The notes beneath the pieces were generated by a model that was not told where the DNA came from, did not search any database, and saw only the letters and a program-made list of their open reading frames with translations. Source: Cerioporus squamosus (taxonomy: Eukaryota > Basidiomycota > Agaricomycetes > Polyporales > Polyporaceae). Taken from it: a stretch of DNA of 64,000 nucleotides. The position numbers were made by a program, and so were the translations under genes. The stretch is taken from assembly GCA_022592435.1 (NCBI GenBank), contig JABYQS010000022.1, positions 248,001 to 312,000 on the forward strand, given 5' to 3'. Shown piece by piece: positions 46,621 through 58,015 of the stretch. Every line of letters begins with the position of its first letter. Positions within the stretch are counted from its first letter, which is position 1.

Positions 46621-48398
46621 ATGCCCGACATACCTGTCGGCGCGCAGGTATTCGACCTCGCTTTCCATCCAGACCAATCTCTTGTGTTTGCTGGGCTCCT
46701 CACGGGAATAGTGAAGGCTTTCACATACGACGAACAAGGCAACCACGAGGAGAAGTTCTCTATCCGACCGTCCAAACGGTCATGTAGGGCTCTCGCCGTG
46801 AGCGCAGACGGGTCCCAGCTGTGGGCTGCAGGGAAAGCCAAGGCCATCCAGTGCGTGTAAACCTCCCTGAAATATCTCTTTACTTGTGCTCATTTTTCGT
46901 TGTAGCACGATAGATGTCGGAACGGGAGAGGTAGTCGAGACCCGCGCCGCGGCACATGAGTGAGTTACACTTCTTCCATTGTCGTGCTCAGCTCCGCCGA
47001 CCTGGACAGTGCTTGCAAGTGCTCCGATTAACCGCATGAAGCGATTATTGCCGCATTTGTTGGCTTCCGGGGACGATGATGGGGTCATCAAGGTGCGTTT
47101 TTGTGCAGTCGGGCGAGGTGCTGGTGCTGGTGCTTACCCTAGCCCGTGCTACACTGTAGCTTTGGGATCCGCGGAAGCCCGACGCCGTCCGCACGTACAC
47201 ACATCATTTCGACTTCATCTCGGACTTCATGTATTTGAACGACAAGAAGCAGTTGGTCGCGACTAGGTGTGTACTTCCTCTTCTGGTTGGAGGTCGGTAG
47301 GGCGGGCGGGGTGATGGTATGCGGAGCTCTGTGACACGTTCAAGGGTGACGAATCGAATCTGTCGCAGCGTCCTGCAGTCTCTCGCTCTCCCCGTGATGG
47401 TGACGGTCATGCCGGCGACATGACTGGTGGATGGCTTCGCATGATAGAGGAGGCGCCAGGCGGACTGTCTGCGGACAGGTTCCCCATTGAAGTGACTTTC
47501 TGTCAAGACGAGAGCTAACGCGTTCACAGTGGAGACGGTACGTTGTCGGTGATGGACATTCGCTCTAAGAAGATGGAGCCCGTCGCACAGTCGGAAGATC
47601 AGGAAGACGAGCTTCTGTCGATCCTACCCATCAAAGGGTTAGTCCCTTCTCTACCCTGTGGTGATGTTTCTAATGGCGCTGCTGCAGGGGTCAAAAGATT
47701 GTCGTTGGTACGCAGATTGGCATTCTGTCAATATTCAACCGCAAAAGTGGTTGGGGAGACTGCGTCGATCGCATACCTGGGTAAGTCCTTCGTTTCTAGA
47801 GGCGTCCAGGCCTCCTCTGACACTTTCCGGTGTTCATAGCCATCCCGCATCTATCGACGCGCTCTGTGCTATTCCCTCGCGGTATCCGAACGCCCAGTCG
47901 ACGATTCTGACCGGCTCATCGGACGGCATTTTGCGGGCTGTGCAGCTCTTCCCGACGAAGCTCCTCGGGGTCGTCGCAGATCACGGCGAGTTCCCGATCG
48001 AGCGCATCGCGGTCGACATGAACGGCGAAGGTCGTTGGGTCGGCAGCGTCGGGCATGAGGAAGTCTTGAAGCTGACGGACTTGCAAGAGGTCTTCGAGGA
48101 CGGCGGTGAGGGGGACAGCGATGAGGATGGTTCTGGCGATGAGGATGAAGGCGATGAGGACGCCGAAGAAGAGGGAGCAAAACAGACTTTGGGCCCGTCA
48201 CCGTCTGCAGACGTACCTGCTGACAACGAGTCCGCGGACGATGGGGAAAAAGGTCATGCCGACTCCAGCGACGAAGAGCCTGACCCCGAGCCCAGGAAAC
48301 GGAAACGCAAGAAGGAGAAGGATACTCTGCAGGCGGGACGGCGCAAGAAGGGCAAGAACGAGGTCGAAGCTGAGCCGGCCTTCTTCGCAGACCTTTGA
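46621..48398 (+). CDS. JIP5: WD40 ribosome-biogenesis protein Jip5 (WDR55)
   Basis: Seven exons (46621-46850, 46906-46959, 47020-47092, 47160-47266, 47530-47637, 47688-47780, 47840-48398) give 407 residues. Six or seven WD-like repeats are seen, for example VFDLAFHPDQSLVFAGLLTG, LLASGDDDGVIKLWDPR, and TILTGSSDGILRAVQL. The C-terminus is acidic (runs of Asp/Glu) followed by basic Lys/Arg clusters, as in Jip5/WDR55. The family is nucleolar and acts in 60S subunit rRNA maturation. The intron between exons 4 and 5 is 264 nt. The spliced frame restores GTQIGILSIFNRKSGWGD, which aligns with the family. Confidence 0.9.
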
Positions 48399-49408
48399 GT
48401 GGTTATGAATCTGATTGTATGCGCGCGTCCATACTGTACTTCTTCAGCTGTGCTTCCGAATGGTCAGCTTCTGGGTTATGTTCACGCTCACGTGCGGCTC
48501 TCGTCCAGCTCAGGATGATTCTACGGGGAACCGATTTGTGGCTGGGGACCCTTCGTATATATACTCGGTGAGGTCAGACGCGTCGTTAGCCCGAGTCCCC
48601 CTTCTCTCCCTACCATCATCATCCTTCTTCCCAACTTCTCCCTACGTTGTACCAGCCATCTGCGACTCAGGCAGGTAATGATGAGACCTCAAGTCCATCG
48701 ACAACGACGAGGTGCGCATACATCTATCGAAGTCGTTTGATACGATGCGCATACAACGTCAACAAGTGCGCATACATCCACGTACATTGTCGACCTATCC
48801 TCGCTGCTGCAAAAGCTTCTACTCAGAGTTCCGCCTCGAACAGAGCCTCGGCTCGAGCTGGTTTCGCGGTGCCTGAGCGGGCAAGCCGCACTTCCACCGC
48901 GCGGCCTATGGCTTCAAAGTTCTGTCTCTCACCTTGTTCACGAGCAGTCGTGCTTGGCAATTGAATTTGGCTGTCTCGACCGTCTCACTTGCGCTCAGTG
49001 TCGCCCCTCTCTCTCTCTGTTTCACTTATACCGCGCTATGTCCTGCTATGTTGCCTTAGCATGCACCACGCGACTACTCTTCGCCACTATTACATTCCGA
49101 GATCTTCCGAAAGCCTGCATGAATTAAGAAATCCTGGAGCAGCACAGCTTCGCCAAGCCTTCGATCGTCCGACGGATCACAGATCGCGACTGTACTTATC
49201 TGCCGGACGCTCATACATAATTACGGCTGCTTGCTCCCGATACCCATCATATACCCCCGACGTTCCTCTCTTGTCCCTTTCTGTGCTCATAGCAAGCCTA
49301 GCTCACACGACGACCCAACCAGGTCGACTTATAGCCTCCGTGCCAGCCTTTTCCCCTGCCTTCTGCTTCTACTCCTGAACGCTCACCATCTCTCACGTAT
49401 CCCGAGCC
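48399..49408. other. 1-kb intergenic with a triple repeat
   Basis: No gene is supported. It contains three copies of TGCGCATACA (48713, 48746, 48767) and a pyrimidine-rich stretch just before the next start codon. Presumed promoter of the downstream gene. Confidence 0.4.
48713..48776 (+). repeat. Three direct copies of TGCGCATACA
   Basis: Identical 10-mers start at 48713, 48746 and 48767, spaced 33 and 21 bp. They lie about 640-700 bp upstream of the start of the 49.4-kb gene and could be transcription-factor sites. Confidence 0.6.
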
Positions 49409-50951
49409 ATGGCCGCTGGTTCAAGCCGTTCGCGAGTAACCCGCCTTGAACTGACCGCAGACCAGCTGCTTGGTTCAGATCTTACACGGGCGCGACCATA
49501 CAAACCCGGGAAGAACGCACCCAAAGTGATCACCGCCGAGCAGCTTCTCGGGACGAGCTTGACGATCGCTGGGACATCCGCTCAGTCTCCATCACGTACG
49601 TCTGCACGACATACACCTCCTCGTTCATCCCCACGACCCCCCTCGCCACGAAGAACCGTTACGCCGAACCGAACCCGGGTGACCGCAGATGAAGTTCTCA
49701 GAACGGGACTGCCGGTGCGCACTCTTCAGGCTGCGAAGGCGCGAGCGCGGTCGAGTTCAGCGATAACGCTCACCGCAGAGCAACTACTTGCCTCGGACAG
49801 CGGGAGCAGCTCTGGATCACGCTTGTCGAGTCGCCGGCGCGTTCCGCGAGTTCTGTCGGCCGAAGAACTCGCAGGTCCTGGTCTAGGGTCCAGTGCGAGT
49901 AGCGGGCGGCCCAGAAGTGCTGGGGGAAGCAACATCGCAGTGAGTCCCTCCCCTGGCTTGCGCCCAGGGTCGAGTGGTACTCGTGGTGCGCGTCCATCCA
50001 CGGCTGGGGCGACGTCGAGCGGCGGGAGCAGCAGCGTCAGCGCAGCCGGTACGTCGGCCGCTACTAGGGGACGGGGCCCCCGCTCGGGACAGATGCAGCG
50101 GAGTAACAGTCAAGGCTCTACCCGCACACTGCCCATGTATACTAAAGAGCCGGAGAAGCCGAAGTGGTGATTGACCGGTGAGTCCTGAGCATGCGCGGAC
50201 ATATCGTGTGCAACCGTTGACTTTACGGTCTCGCAGCGGCGCCGAGGAGCTGGAAGATGAGATTGTCATCACGGTGATGACGCCAGTGGATGAGGATTCC
50301 CCAAGCCTCGCCCATGGTCTTTCGGTAGCAAGCCCATCCTCCCCCGAGACGGACAATTCGGATTTCGGTCACCTCCGCCCGTTGGATGCGATATCACCGA
50401 TTCCCATTCCGGTCTCAACACTGCGCACGTTAAGCCTTTCTCCAGTTCCTGTGCCGGAGCGTGACGAAGTGCCCTCTTACGAGGCCGCGATGACGATGGG
50501 AACCCCAAACCTCGTTGTGACGGCGGCCAGCATCCCGCTCCCTGCTTCTCCCCCGCTGTCTCCCGTGCGCTCCCCTCCGCTCAGCATACCTGGGAGGTCC
50601 GGTGCGGCGAGTCCGTCCAGCCTTTCCAGTGCTGGCAGCGCGTTCGGATCGTCCAATCCTCCCAGTCCTACCCCGGAAGGCGCAGAGTCGCCGCGCAAGC
50701 GGTTCCAGTTCATCTCGCTTTTCCATGGCCACGGCGCCAGTTCCGGTCGCTCCCGCATCCGCGGAGGCTCCGTCTCTGGACTTCCATCCATGCCCGCTGC
50801 GCCAGAACGCGGTGTATCTCCATCACCTCCTTCGCCGCGCCCTTTCCATCGGTCGTCGCAATCTGCGTCGGGCTCGATGCTCGACCTGCTGTCGCGGTCG
50901 TGGTCCGACAACCCGATCGTCCGGTCTCGTTCTGAGCGCGATGGCGCGTAA
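49409..50951 (+). CDS. Disordered LTADQLL-repeat protein, soluble paralogue (possible frame break)
   Basis: Exon 1 (from 49409) encodes five copies of a short motif: LTADQLLGSD, ITAEQLLGTS, VTADEVLRTG, LTAEQLLASD and LSAEELAGPG, set in Ser/Arg/Pro-rich sequence. Exon 2 (50237-50951) encodes a Ser/Pro-rich tail with PSYEAAM, FISLFHGH and SGSMLDLLSRSWS. The gene is a tandem paralogue of the one at 51418. The exact match to the paralogue (MKEPGEQEIVIGR versus TKEPEKP-VVIDR) shows that one base is missing at about 50161, so the consensus donor GTGAGT at 50178 is reached out of frame after a TGA at 50168. A weaker donor, GTGATT at 50167, would restore frame and give about 490 residues. No signal peptide or membrane segment, unlike its partner. 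Family and function unknown. Confidence 0.6.
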
Positions 50952-51417
50952 TCTCCATACGTGTCGTAACACTGACCCTATTGTTTACACCCCGTTGGTG
51001 CTCTGTTGTTGTACTATACCATCTTCTATGCCTCTCCAGCTCCCAGCATATTGTTGTGTACTATACCCGCGCTCACAGCGTGCAGACATACTCTTCACTC
51101 ATTTCTATCGCGCCATGCGTGGCTTTTTGTTACGCCGCAGCTCGTTGCTTGACAGGATCTTTAAGTTTATTGCGCAGTAACTCGATGCTGTCCAATTGTC
51201 TTGGATAGAATGCAGCCTAATGCAGCGCGCCAGGGCCATGACAGATATAGGATGTGTCAAGACAGCGCTCGTCTGTACTGCCCTTCCTTCCTCCCGCCAT
51301 CCCCGCTTACCCTTCTTCTCCTTTCTTCCCCTCTTTACCTCTTTCCCGCTGCCGTCTGCAACGTTCCGTACATCCTACCATCGCTCGCCGCCGTCCGCTT
51401 CACTGCTGGTCACGGTC
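50952..51417. other. Gap between the tandem paralogues
   Basis: 466 bp with no supported gene; pyrimidine-rich just before the next start codon. Confidence 0.4.
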
Positions 51418-54092
51418 ATGTACAGCATCCACAATGCGCTAATCGTGCTTGTTATTTCGCCCACCGCCTTCGCTGCGCCATTTCACCTCCTGCCAAGAGC
51501 TAGCTCGGGCGACGGAGGCGGCTCGGGGCCTATGAGCATACAACCGCAGATATGGGTGCGTATATGCGCGTAGTCTACATGTTATGCATCCTGAAGCCCG
51601 TGGCGTCTCGCGTATCGCGTACGTCCTCACAGATTCCCCTTGTGGTAATCGCAGCACTCTTCATCCTGGGCACCATCGTCGCATGCAGCGGCCGCAGACT
51701 CCGGAGGAGCGCGTTGCTCAGCTGGGGTAACGGCGCCGCACAGGCGGCGGGCGTGACGACGGGGACGACGCCTGTCGGGAATGCGCGCGAGGTGACCGCG
51801 GACCAGCTCGTGGGCTCCAACACGACTACGACGGGCACGAACGGGGCGAGGAGACCGAGAAGGACAAGGCGCACTCCGAGCCAGATATCGACGCATTCGC
51901 TGCCTGCGTACATGAAGGAGCCGGGAGAGCAGGAGATAGTGATTGGCAGGTGAGCACCGTATCCCATCTACTCTCCACTCTACCGGGCACTCGAGGTGGC
52001 TATATGCGTTTGGCTTGAACCCACTGTAGCCCCCCTCACACCTGCCGACTCTGAGCTCCTGCGATATCGTATCTGCTTGGACGTGTCGTGCTTCCTGATG
52101 CCTACCTCGTTGACCATGAGTCGCGCCACATGCGGCATTGTTGCGTATGTTCTCCCTTGGGCACAGTGTCGCTGTTGGGGAGACTAAGCGGCTCACTGTC
52201 CCTGCCATTTCTGAGCTTCTCCGGTGTGGCAAGGATACTTCGCAAGTATCGATACCGAACGTTATCTGCGAGCACTCTAGCAGGCGTCGCGGGAGCTATT
52301 GCGAGCGTTTCGACAAAGATGGCGTTCTTGCCCCTTATGCCCGGATCTTGTTCGTGATTTGACAGATCAGGCACTACCGCGGTCTGACCGAGGTGCTCTT
52401 CCCGCCTCGTTCGCGTTGATACCTTTGTCTCCCAAGTGTCCATGCGGTCTTGTTTCCGACAGTGCTTCTCAGCTTCCCGAATCCTTGCTAACATCGTGAT
52501 GCAGGGGTGCCGATGGTATGGAGGGCGACATTCCCATTACAGTGGAGATGCCTCCCGTGGATGAGCACGAGACCGACACGCCGTACGGATCGGTCGACCT
52601 CACCCGTCCGTCGACGGTCTACTCACCGGTGCCACATACACCGCACGACCTGCCGTTACTCCAGGGCAGCGACCTCGACTCACGGCAGCACCTCAGCCCT
52701 GATCACCCTGGTATGGCCACTCGGGCAAGCTTCGACAGTATGATCAGCTCGGCGGAAGGCGGCTCGCAACACTATCTTGATGATGCGCCTGCGTATGAGA
52801 CCGTCGTACTGAATGACGAATCTACCTCTACGACGTCCCCGACCTATCCGCCCGCTGCTGCAGCGTCTGTACCTGCGCCGGAGCGCACGTCTGCGGAGCA
52901 ATCTGGCACGACACACCGTCGTTCCATGTTTGCGTCCATCTTCCACCCTCGGCACGCGCGCGGCCCGTCTGCCAACGGCCCTTCTCCCGCAGCTTCACCA
53001 GAGCCTCGCAGCAGCAGCGGGCACACTCGTGAAGACTCCAGCCCGTCCGTTCTGTCGGTGCCGACATCCGAGCGCGAACAGCGTCGTAGTCGTATGATTC
53101 GCCACCAGCCCTCGCATTCCGGCTCTGGGTCCATGTTCAGCCTGCTATCTCGCACGAGGTCGAACGGCAACCTGAACGGCGCAGACGCTTTGACGTCGCC
53201 GTCTATGATCAGTCTGCATTCCATCTCGTCGCCGCTGACCCACACGCTTGTCAAGACCGAATTCGCGTACCCGAGGGGCGGTCCCACTCCGGACCAGCTG
53301 CGTCTCATCGCCAGTCGCGAGAGCTTCATGCGGTTCGGAAAGCCCTACGGTGCGGACGCAATCGCGTATGCTGCGTCTTCCTCGAGGGTCGATTTGGAGC
53401 CCCCGCCTGGCTTCGAAGAGGTCGCCGGTCCATCGGGATCGTCTCCATCGCCACAAGTCAGGGACAGTCCAAGCTCTGGTCCTCACGACGAAGAGGATGG
53501 GCACGCTAGCGAACCGAATGCAAGCTCACCGAGTGACGCTGCGCAGCCAGCGGCTGTTGCGGGGTTGCAAGTGCTCACGGATGCAGAGGAGGTGGAGAGC
53601 CCCGTCACTGTGACTTCAACCGCTTCCTTGTCACCCGAGCCAGCTCCCCATCCTCCGGTTGAGAGTACTGCGGCGCAGGAAGTACATCCAGCCCCCAGCT
53701 CGTCCTCTGTACCCGCAGAGCTGTCCAGTTCCGCGTCTCCCCCTTCTCCTCCACCAGCACAAGCTCCGCCCCCGGTTGCCAACACACTCCTGGTCAAAGC
53801 TGCAACATCTCAAACAACGTCAAATGCGCCTCCTTCGGCGTTCAAAGCCGCGTTTGCCAGCCCTCCCGCCGGTGGTTCGTTCCCGGATCGCGCCACATCC
53901 CGTGCCAGCTCGTACATGTCCTACGCAACTGCGGAAGAGTCGCTGCATACTCCGACAGCGGACGACTCGCACTTCGATCTGAGCGGGCGCGAGGACGACG
54001 CTTACGAGAGCGTCGCAGAAACTGCACCTCCGACGCCACGAATTTCTCCACGACACATGCACGAAGAATCGGATACGACCATCCACGGCTAG
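51418..54092 (+). CDS. Single-pass membrane protein with disordered tail (680 aa)
   Basis: Three exons (51418-51555, 51633-51949, 52505-54092). A signal peptide (MYSIHNALIVLVISPTAFA) and a short extracellular stretch are followed by a transmembrane segment at about residues 47-65 (IPLVVIAALFILGTIVACS) and a basic stop-transfer RRLRR. The cytoplasmic part carries one copy of VTADQLVGSN, PAYMKEPGEQEI, PPVDEHETD, PAYETVV, a FASIFHPRH element and SGSMFSLLSRTRS, all with counterparts in the 49.4-kb paralogue. The rest is Ser/Pro-rich and disordered. Type I membrane topology is inferred. It could be a cell-wall or stress sensor of the Mid2/Wsc style, but there is no direct evidence. Intron 2 is 555 nt, exceptionally long for this window. 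Confidence 0.75.
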
Positions 54093-54598
54093 GCGGTATG
54101 CGCAGAGCACATCGCACGCTATCACGTCTCTTCCACGTTCTTGCGTGGTCGGCGAGTAGTCGCTGACCTCGGAATTCTGCTTCACGGACCGCCATGCTCA
54201 CATCTTTCACCTATCCTCTTGCTTCATGTTCTGCTTGCGAGTGGTGTGTGCCCCCAGTCTCAAGTTGCATCTCTATTCCTATGCTATCCCGTCTGGCACC
54301 AGTTCTTGCCTCCTTTCTACCTCGCGGACCATCGGCCATGGGACGAGGGAGCGTTGCTCCCTTGACTCCGTGGCTCAAGTCCTGCACTATCTGCATCGTC
54401 TCATCTCCTTGTTGCATCATCTATCGCATCGACGCATCTGTACCACCACTACCCCCCTCCACTGCGATACCTGCTCACCCTTGGTTTACTCCCCCACCCC
54501 ACACCCCACACCCCCTACCTCCACTCGCGCTACCTGTCCGCCATTGCATCATCTACTTCTACTTAGTCCGCTTGCTTAATAGAGAAGAGTCGTCTATC
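54093..54598. other. Intergenic after the membrane protein gene
   Basis: 506 bp holding the 3' UTR of the preceding gene; ends at the left border of the duplicated fragment. Confidence 0.4.
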
Positions 54599-55002
54599 GA
54601 CGGCGTCGGGTTGCCAGGCCGCAGACTGCTGCGGCTGGTTGGCCTGCTGGCATGCATCGGCATCTGCCCGAACTCGTCCGCCCCGCCGAGATACACGTCG
54701 TCGTACAGGCCCACGGGGAGCCTCTGCGCCGGATGGGTCGCGTGCGGAGTCTCGTCCGCATCCGTCGTCATGCTCTCGCCCCGCGCGCTGTCCGACGCGA
54801 ACGAGCTCGGGTTGAGGTAGACGTTCGGCCCCAGCTCGTGGCCGAAGGAGAAGCGCTGCCCGGGCTCGGCGGTGGTCGCGTTGAGCGAGATGGACGGGGC
54901 GGTGATGAAGCTGCTCGTGCGCGCGCTCGCAGGCCCGCCGTACGACGCGCCGTCCTCGTATATGACCGACACCTTGTTCCTCTGCCGCGGGCTGCCGATC
55001 AC
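54599..55002 (-). pseudogene. Duplicated fragment of the serine-rich membrane protein gene
   Basis: This 404-bp block matches 60499-60905 in the same orientation. The copies differ by roughly 16 substitutions and one 3-nt indel, about 96% identity counted by eye. It encodes VIGSPRQRNKVSVIYEDGAS through HASRPTSRSSLRPGNPTPS, an internal piece of the 686-aa protein at 59877-62003, without its start, membrane segments or splice sites. Similarity stops abruptly at both ends. The frame is open across the block and joins unrelated sequence on both sides, making a chimeric 238-aa frame (54559-55275). It is probably a gene fragment copied by a transposon or by unequal repair. Confidence 0.8.
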
Positions 55003-55742
55003 GGAATATGCTCGCAAGCCAGCCTCTAGTTCTGTAGCGGAAGAAGGTCCACCGCCTGGAGGAACGTTGTCACGTTGAGGTCGAATGTGCGATTCAATTG
55101 GCGGACGACCTCGAGGCTCGAGCTCTGCTTCAAGCCAGTGAGAGGCAAGGTGAGTCCACAGCATGCTAGCAGATTTGATTGCACATGCGCTCACAAGACC
55201 ATACTTTCCAGATAGGCACTTTCGTCGGACCGTTGGCTCTAGCCGTGGTATTGTTTCTCTTCGCCATCCCTGCACTTACGACGCAGTGATGCTTTGGGCT
55301 GATTTGATCTGCAATGCAACGTCGGGATCACATCCGACCACGGCCTCCTGCGCACGCCGCCCGAGCCGGATGGTAGTACTAGCAAGAGTGGCTATGGAGC
55401 GGAGTTCATTCATCTGCAGCCGGACGGAAACCATTTCGACTTGATGCAATAATGGCGGGATTGATCAAGACAAAGACATGACTTTAGCCCGAGGATCCTT
55501 GCTCCCAATACGCCCACCAATGCAAGCAAGAGGTCGATCAAGATGGTATTGGATTCGTCATGCGTAACTTACAAGCTATTCATACATAGTGTGTACACTG
55601 CGCTGCGCGATGACAGAGGCTTACATACATATCACGGATGGTGAGGTCTGTCATGTGGGCGGAACACGACCGTCGCGACGTCTCGGAACTGGGTATGACC
55701 AACAGCCAGAGTTGACTCAGGCTGTCGGTTCTCCGAACTTCT
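55003..55742. other. Intergenic with an exon-like stretch
   Basis: 740 bp without a confident gene. On the plus strand, about 55040-55155 has an acceptor (TCTGTAG), an open frame rich in Glu, Leu and Arg (EVECAIQLADDLEARALLQA) and a donor (GTGAGT). An acceptor TTTCCAG precedes 55214. It may be part of a decayed gene, but I cannot extend it to a start codon. Confidence 0.3.
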
Positions 55743-57638
55743 TCACCCTAGGCCGCCACTGTGCAAGCGTCAGTTCAACTCGATGCAAGCATGACGACGC
55801 GTACTTACAAGTCTTACGGTGTGTGGGGATCAGCGTCGAAGTTGAGCCTGTATTCATCTTCCCGGTCCTTGTACCATCCTCGGATCTGTTTCACGATGAT
55901 GTCGAAGGCCTGCCTTGTACGACCCTCCTCATCGAGGATGTAAAGGAACGCACTGCCACGGAAGAGTGGCGCGAGAACGGGGGCGGGGAGGGGCGTGTGC
56001 ACCCCCAGCTTTGGAGCCATCCTGTGGTCGTTCACTCCTCCATCTGCAGTGGCCGCGTTGTCGATGGAGTCCGAGCTGGGGTCAGTCTCCTGCTCAGGGT
56101 CATAGTCTGCATTGTGGTGAGTTGTGTTCATGTAGCTGGTCTCGCGCGTGCTGCGCGCGAGCTTGCGTTTCTTCGGCAGACGCTCATGCTCTTCGCGCTC
56201 CCTGTGCTCCTTGCGATGCGCCGCCAGGAAGTCCCGTTCCTCAAACTCCTCAACCTCTCATGCGGTATCCGGCCACGGCTTGCCCAGCACATCATAGTAC
56301 CAGAGGCGGTCAAACTCGCCGTACGACCAGGCGGGTCCCGCCCCAACGAAGCTTGCGATATGGTGCAACTTCTCGTCCTCGCCAAACAGCCAGACCGCCG
56401 CGCGTTCGTTCTGGAAGTGCGCCTTCATAAGCACCGTCTCGAGGACATTGTCGAGCTCCACATCGGGCTTGATCTCGAACGATTTTATCTCGGTCATGGC
56501 CAATTTTGGACCGATTCTAGTTGTGAGAAGATAATAACGACCGTCCATGACCAGTTTTGTCGTCTTGAAGATCACCATCGACGTCATGTCCGGAAGGCGA
56601 CGGTCCTTGGCCGCCACGCACCGCTGTGTCAAGCGAGTCAACAATCGCAGCTCAACCGCACAATAGTGGGCTTGGCACGTACCGCCGCGATATCCTCGTC
56701 TTCATCCTCCTTCTGCATCTTCTTTCTCTCCTTTACTTCCGCCTTCCCCGGAGGAAGGGGTGCGCTGAATCAGGCTGCGATATTAGCAAGCGATCGCCGG
56801 AGAATTATGAATGCCGTGCGTACAGTTCTCTGAGAGCTGCAAGCTGAGAGTATTGCTCCAGGGCGTATGGTTGCCCGTCACAATCTTTGCCGCACAGGCG
56901 AGGGAGCAAGTACTCCCGGATCAGTGTATCAAACGTGGCAGAGTGGAGTCCTTCGTTGGTGGGGTCATGGAGAGCTCTCGCTATCTGGCCAGCCAGCTTC
57001 TCTTCGACCTTCGTCAAAGCCTCCGAAACCGAGGCGTCCCGGACGGGAGCAAGTAAGGAGCCACCGAAACGATAGAGAGGCTTGTCTTCCGACTCGTCGT
57101 CGGACCAAGGTAAATTGTCATCCGAGGCAGTGGGAGAGCGCGAGGAGTAGTTTTTTAATACGGCAGTGAATGGTCGGGCCGCAGTGCGGGAGGAGGAGGC
57201 AACAGGCTGGGGAGTGCCGCGATCCGAGGCGTCGGAGACGTGGGCGTCGGGGTGGCGAGGCGGGCTGACACTGGGAGTTTCTTGAGCGGGGGAATACCGA
57301 GGAAAGGGAGCGTGGTGGAGGAACTGGTCATCCAAGCCGTCGGAGTCCATGCTGGGGCTGTCACGGAAATGGTTCGCGAGGGCGAGATTACGCGCCGCAC
57401 TGGCTCGCTGCACGGGGACTGAACCATCACTCTCGGGGCCGTAACTCACCAATGTACCGTCGTCCTCGTCGTCTTCTTCGGCCATCCCGCCCATTCTCTC
57501 CGACGAGCCTCTAGGTTCTGCAGCCTGGGAGCTCCCGGACGTCCCATCGGAGTCTGAGTCCACCGCAATGACACGACGTCGCACATTACTTCGGAATTGG
57601 GCAGAAGGGGAGCTGAATATAGGCTGGTCGTCAGACAT
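55743..57638 (-). CDS. Hypothetical basidiomycete protein with in-frame TGA
   Basis: Minus-strand exons: 57638-56824, 56764-56683, 56623-55818 and 55758-55743. The first 270 residues are acidic and disordered with many Ser/Asp (VDSDSDGTSG), followed by a helical region (SVSEALTKVEEKLAGQIARA). Exon 3 encodes a compact region: MVIFKTTKLVMDGRYYLLTT, AVWLFGEDEKLHHIASF and FDRLWYYDVLGKPWPDTA. A TGA at 56260-56258 then interrupts the frame, but the sequence continues open and protein-like (EVEEFEERDFLAAHRKEH, FLYILDEEGRTRQAFDII) for about 150 more codons. The product is 420 residues if the stop is real and 572 if it is an error or is read through. I do not recognise the family. Confidence 0.65.
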
Positions 57639-58015
57639 AGTGAACAACGGGGCCGGAGTGGGTAAGAACGATTGTTCAACGGGCCTGGCGCAAGGAGGCA
57701 GAGGAGAATAAATACCGGCTCTGTGCTGTGCGCTTCACGACTCGGACAATTGGATCAAGGATTGGACAAAAGAGCCCATCTGCGGAGTGCTTCTGGTGCT
57801 GTTAGCTTTGGCCCTTATGCTGCTTCGGGCTGCGCGCATGGTTAAGGCTTTCAAAGCTCTCGCGTAGTCTCGCATATGTATTGTCCTCGTTTCGTATCTT
57901 TTCGCACGGTCCCCGCACCTATTGTCCTCACTCCGGCCCGAACAGCCGGGAAGGGACTCAAATAGGCTCACGTGGAAGAGACGCGTTTCACTTCCCCCAC
58001 CAACCAACCACGAAC
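57639..58015. other. Divergent gap between two hypothetical genes
   Basis: 377 bp, no gene. Presumed bidirectional promoter. Confidence 0.4.

Noticed and set aside
56258..56260. Programmed TGA readthrough as the preferred explanation
   Set aside because: The following base is G and there is no CUA-type readthrough context, so mutation or error is more likely; kept only as an alternative.
55589..56833. 414-aa open frame on the plus strand
   Set aside because: It is antisense to the hypothetical gene at 55743-57638, whose exons have consensus splice sites and consistent phase.
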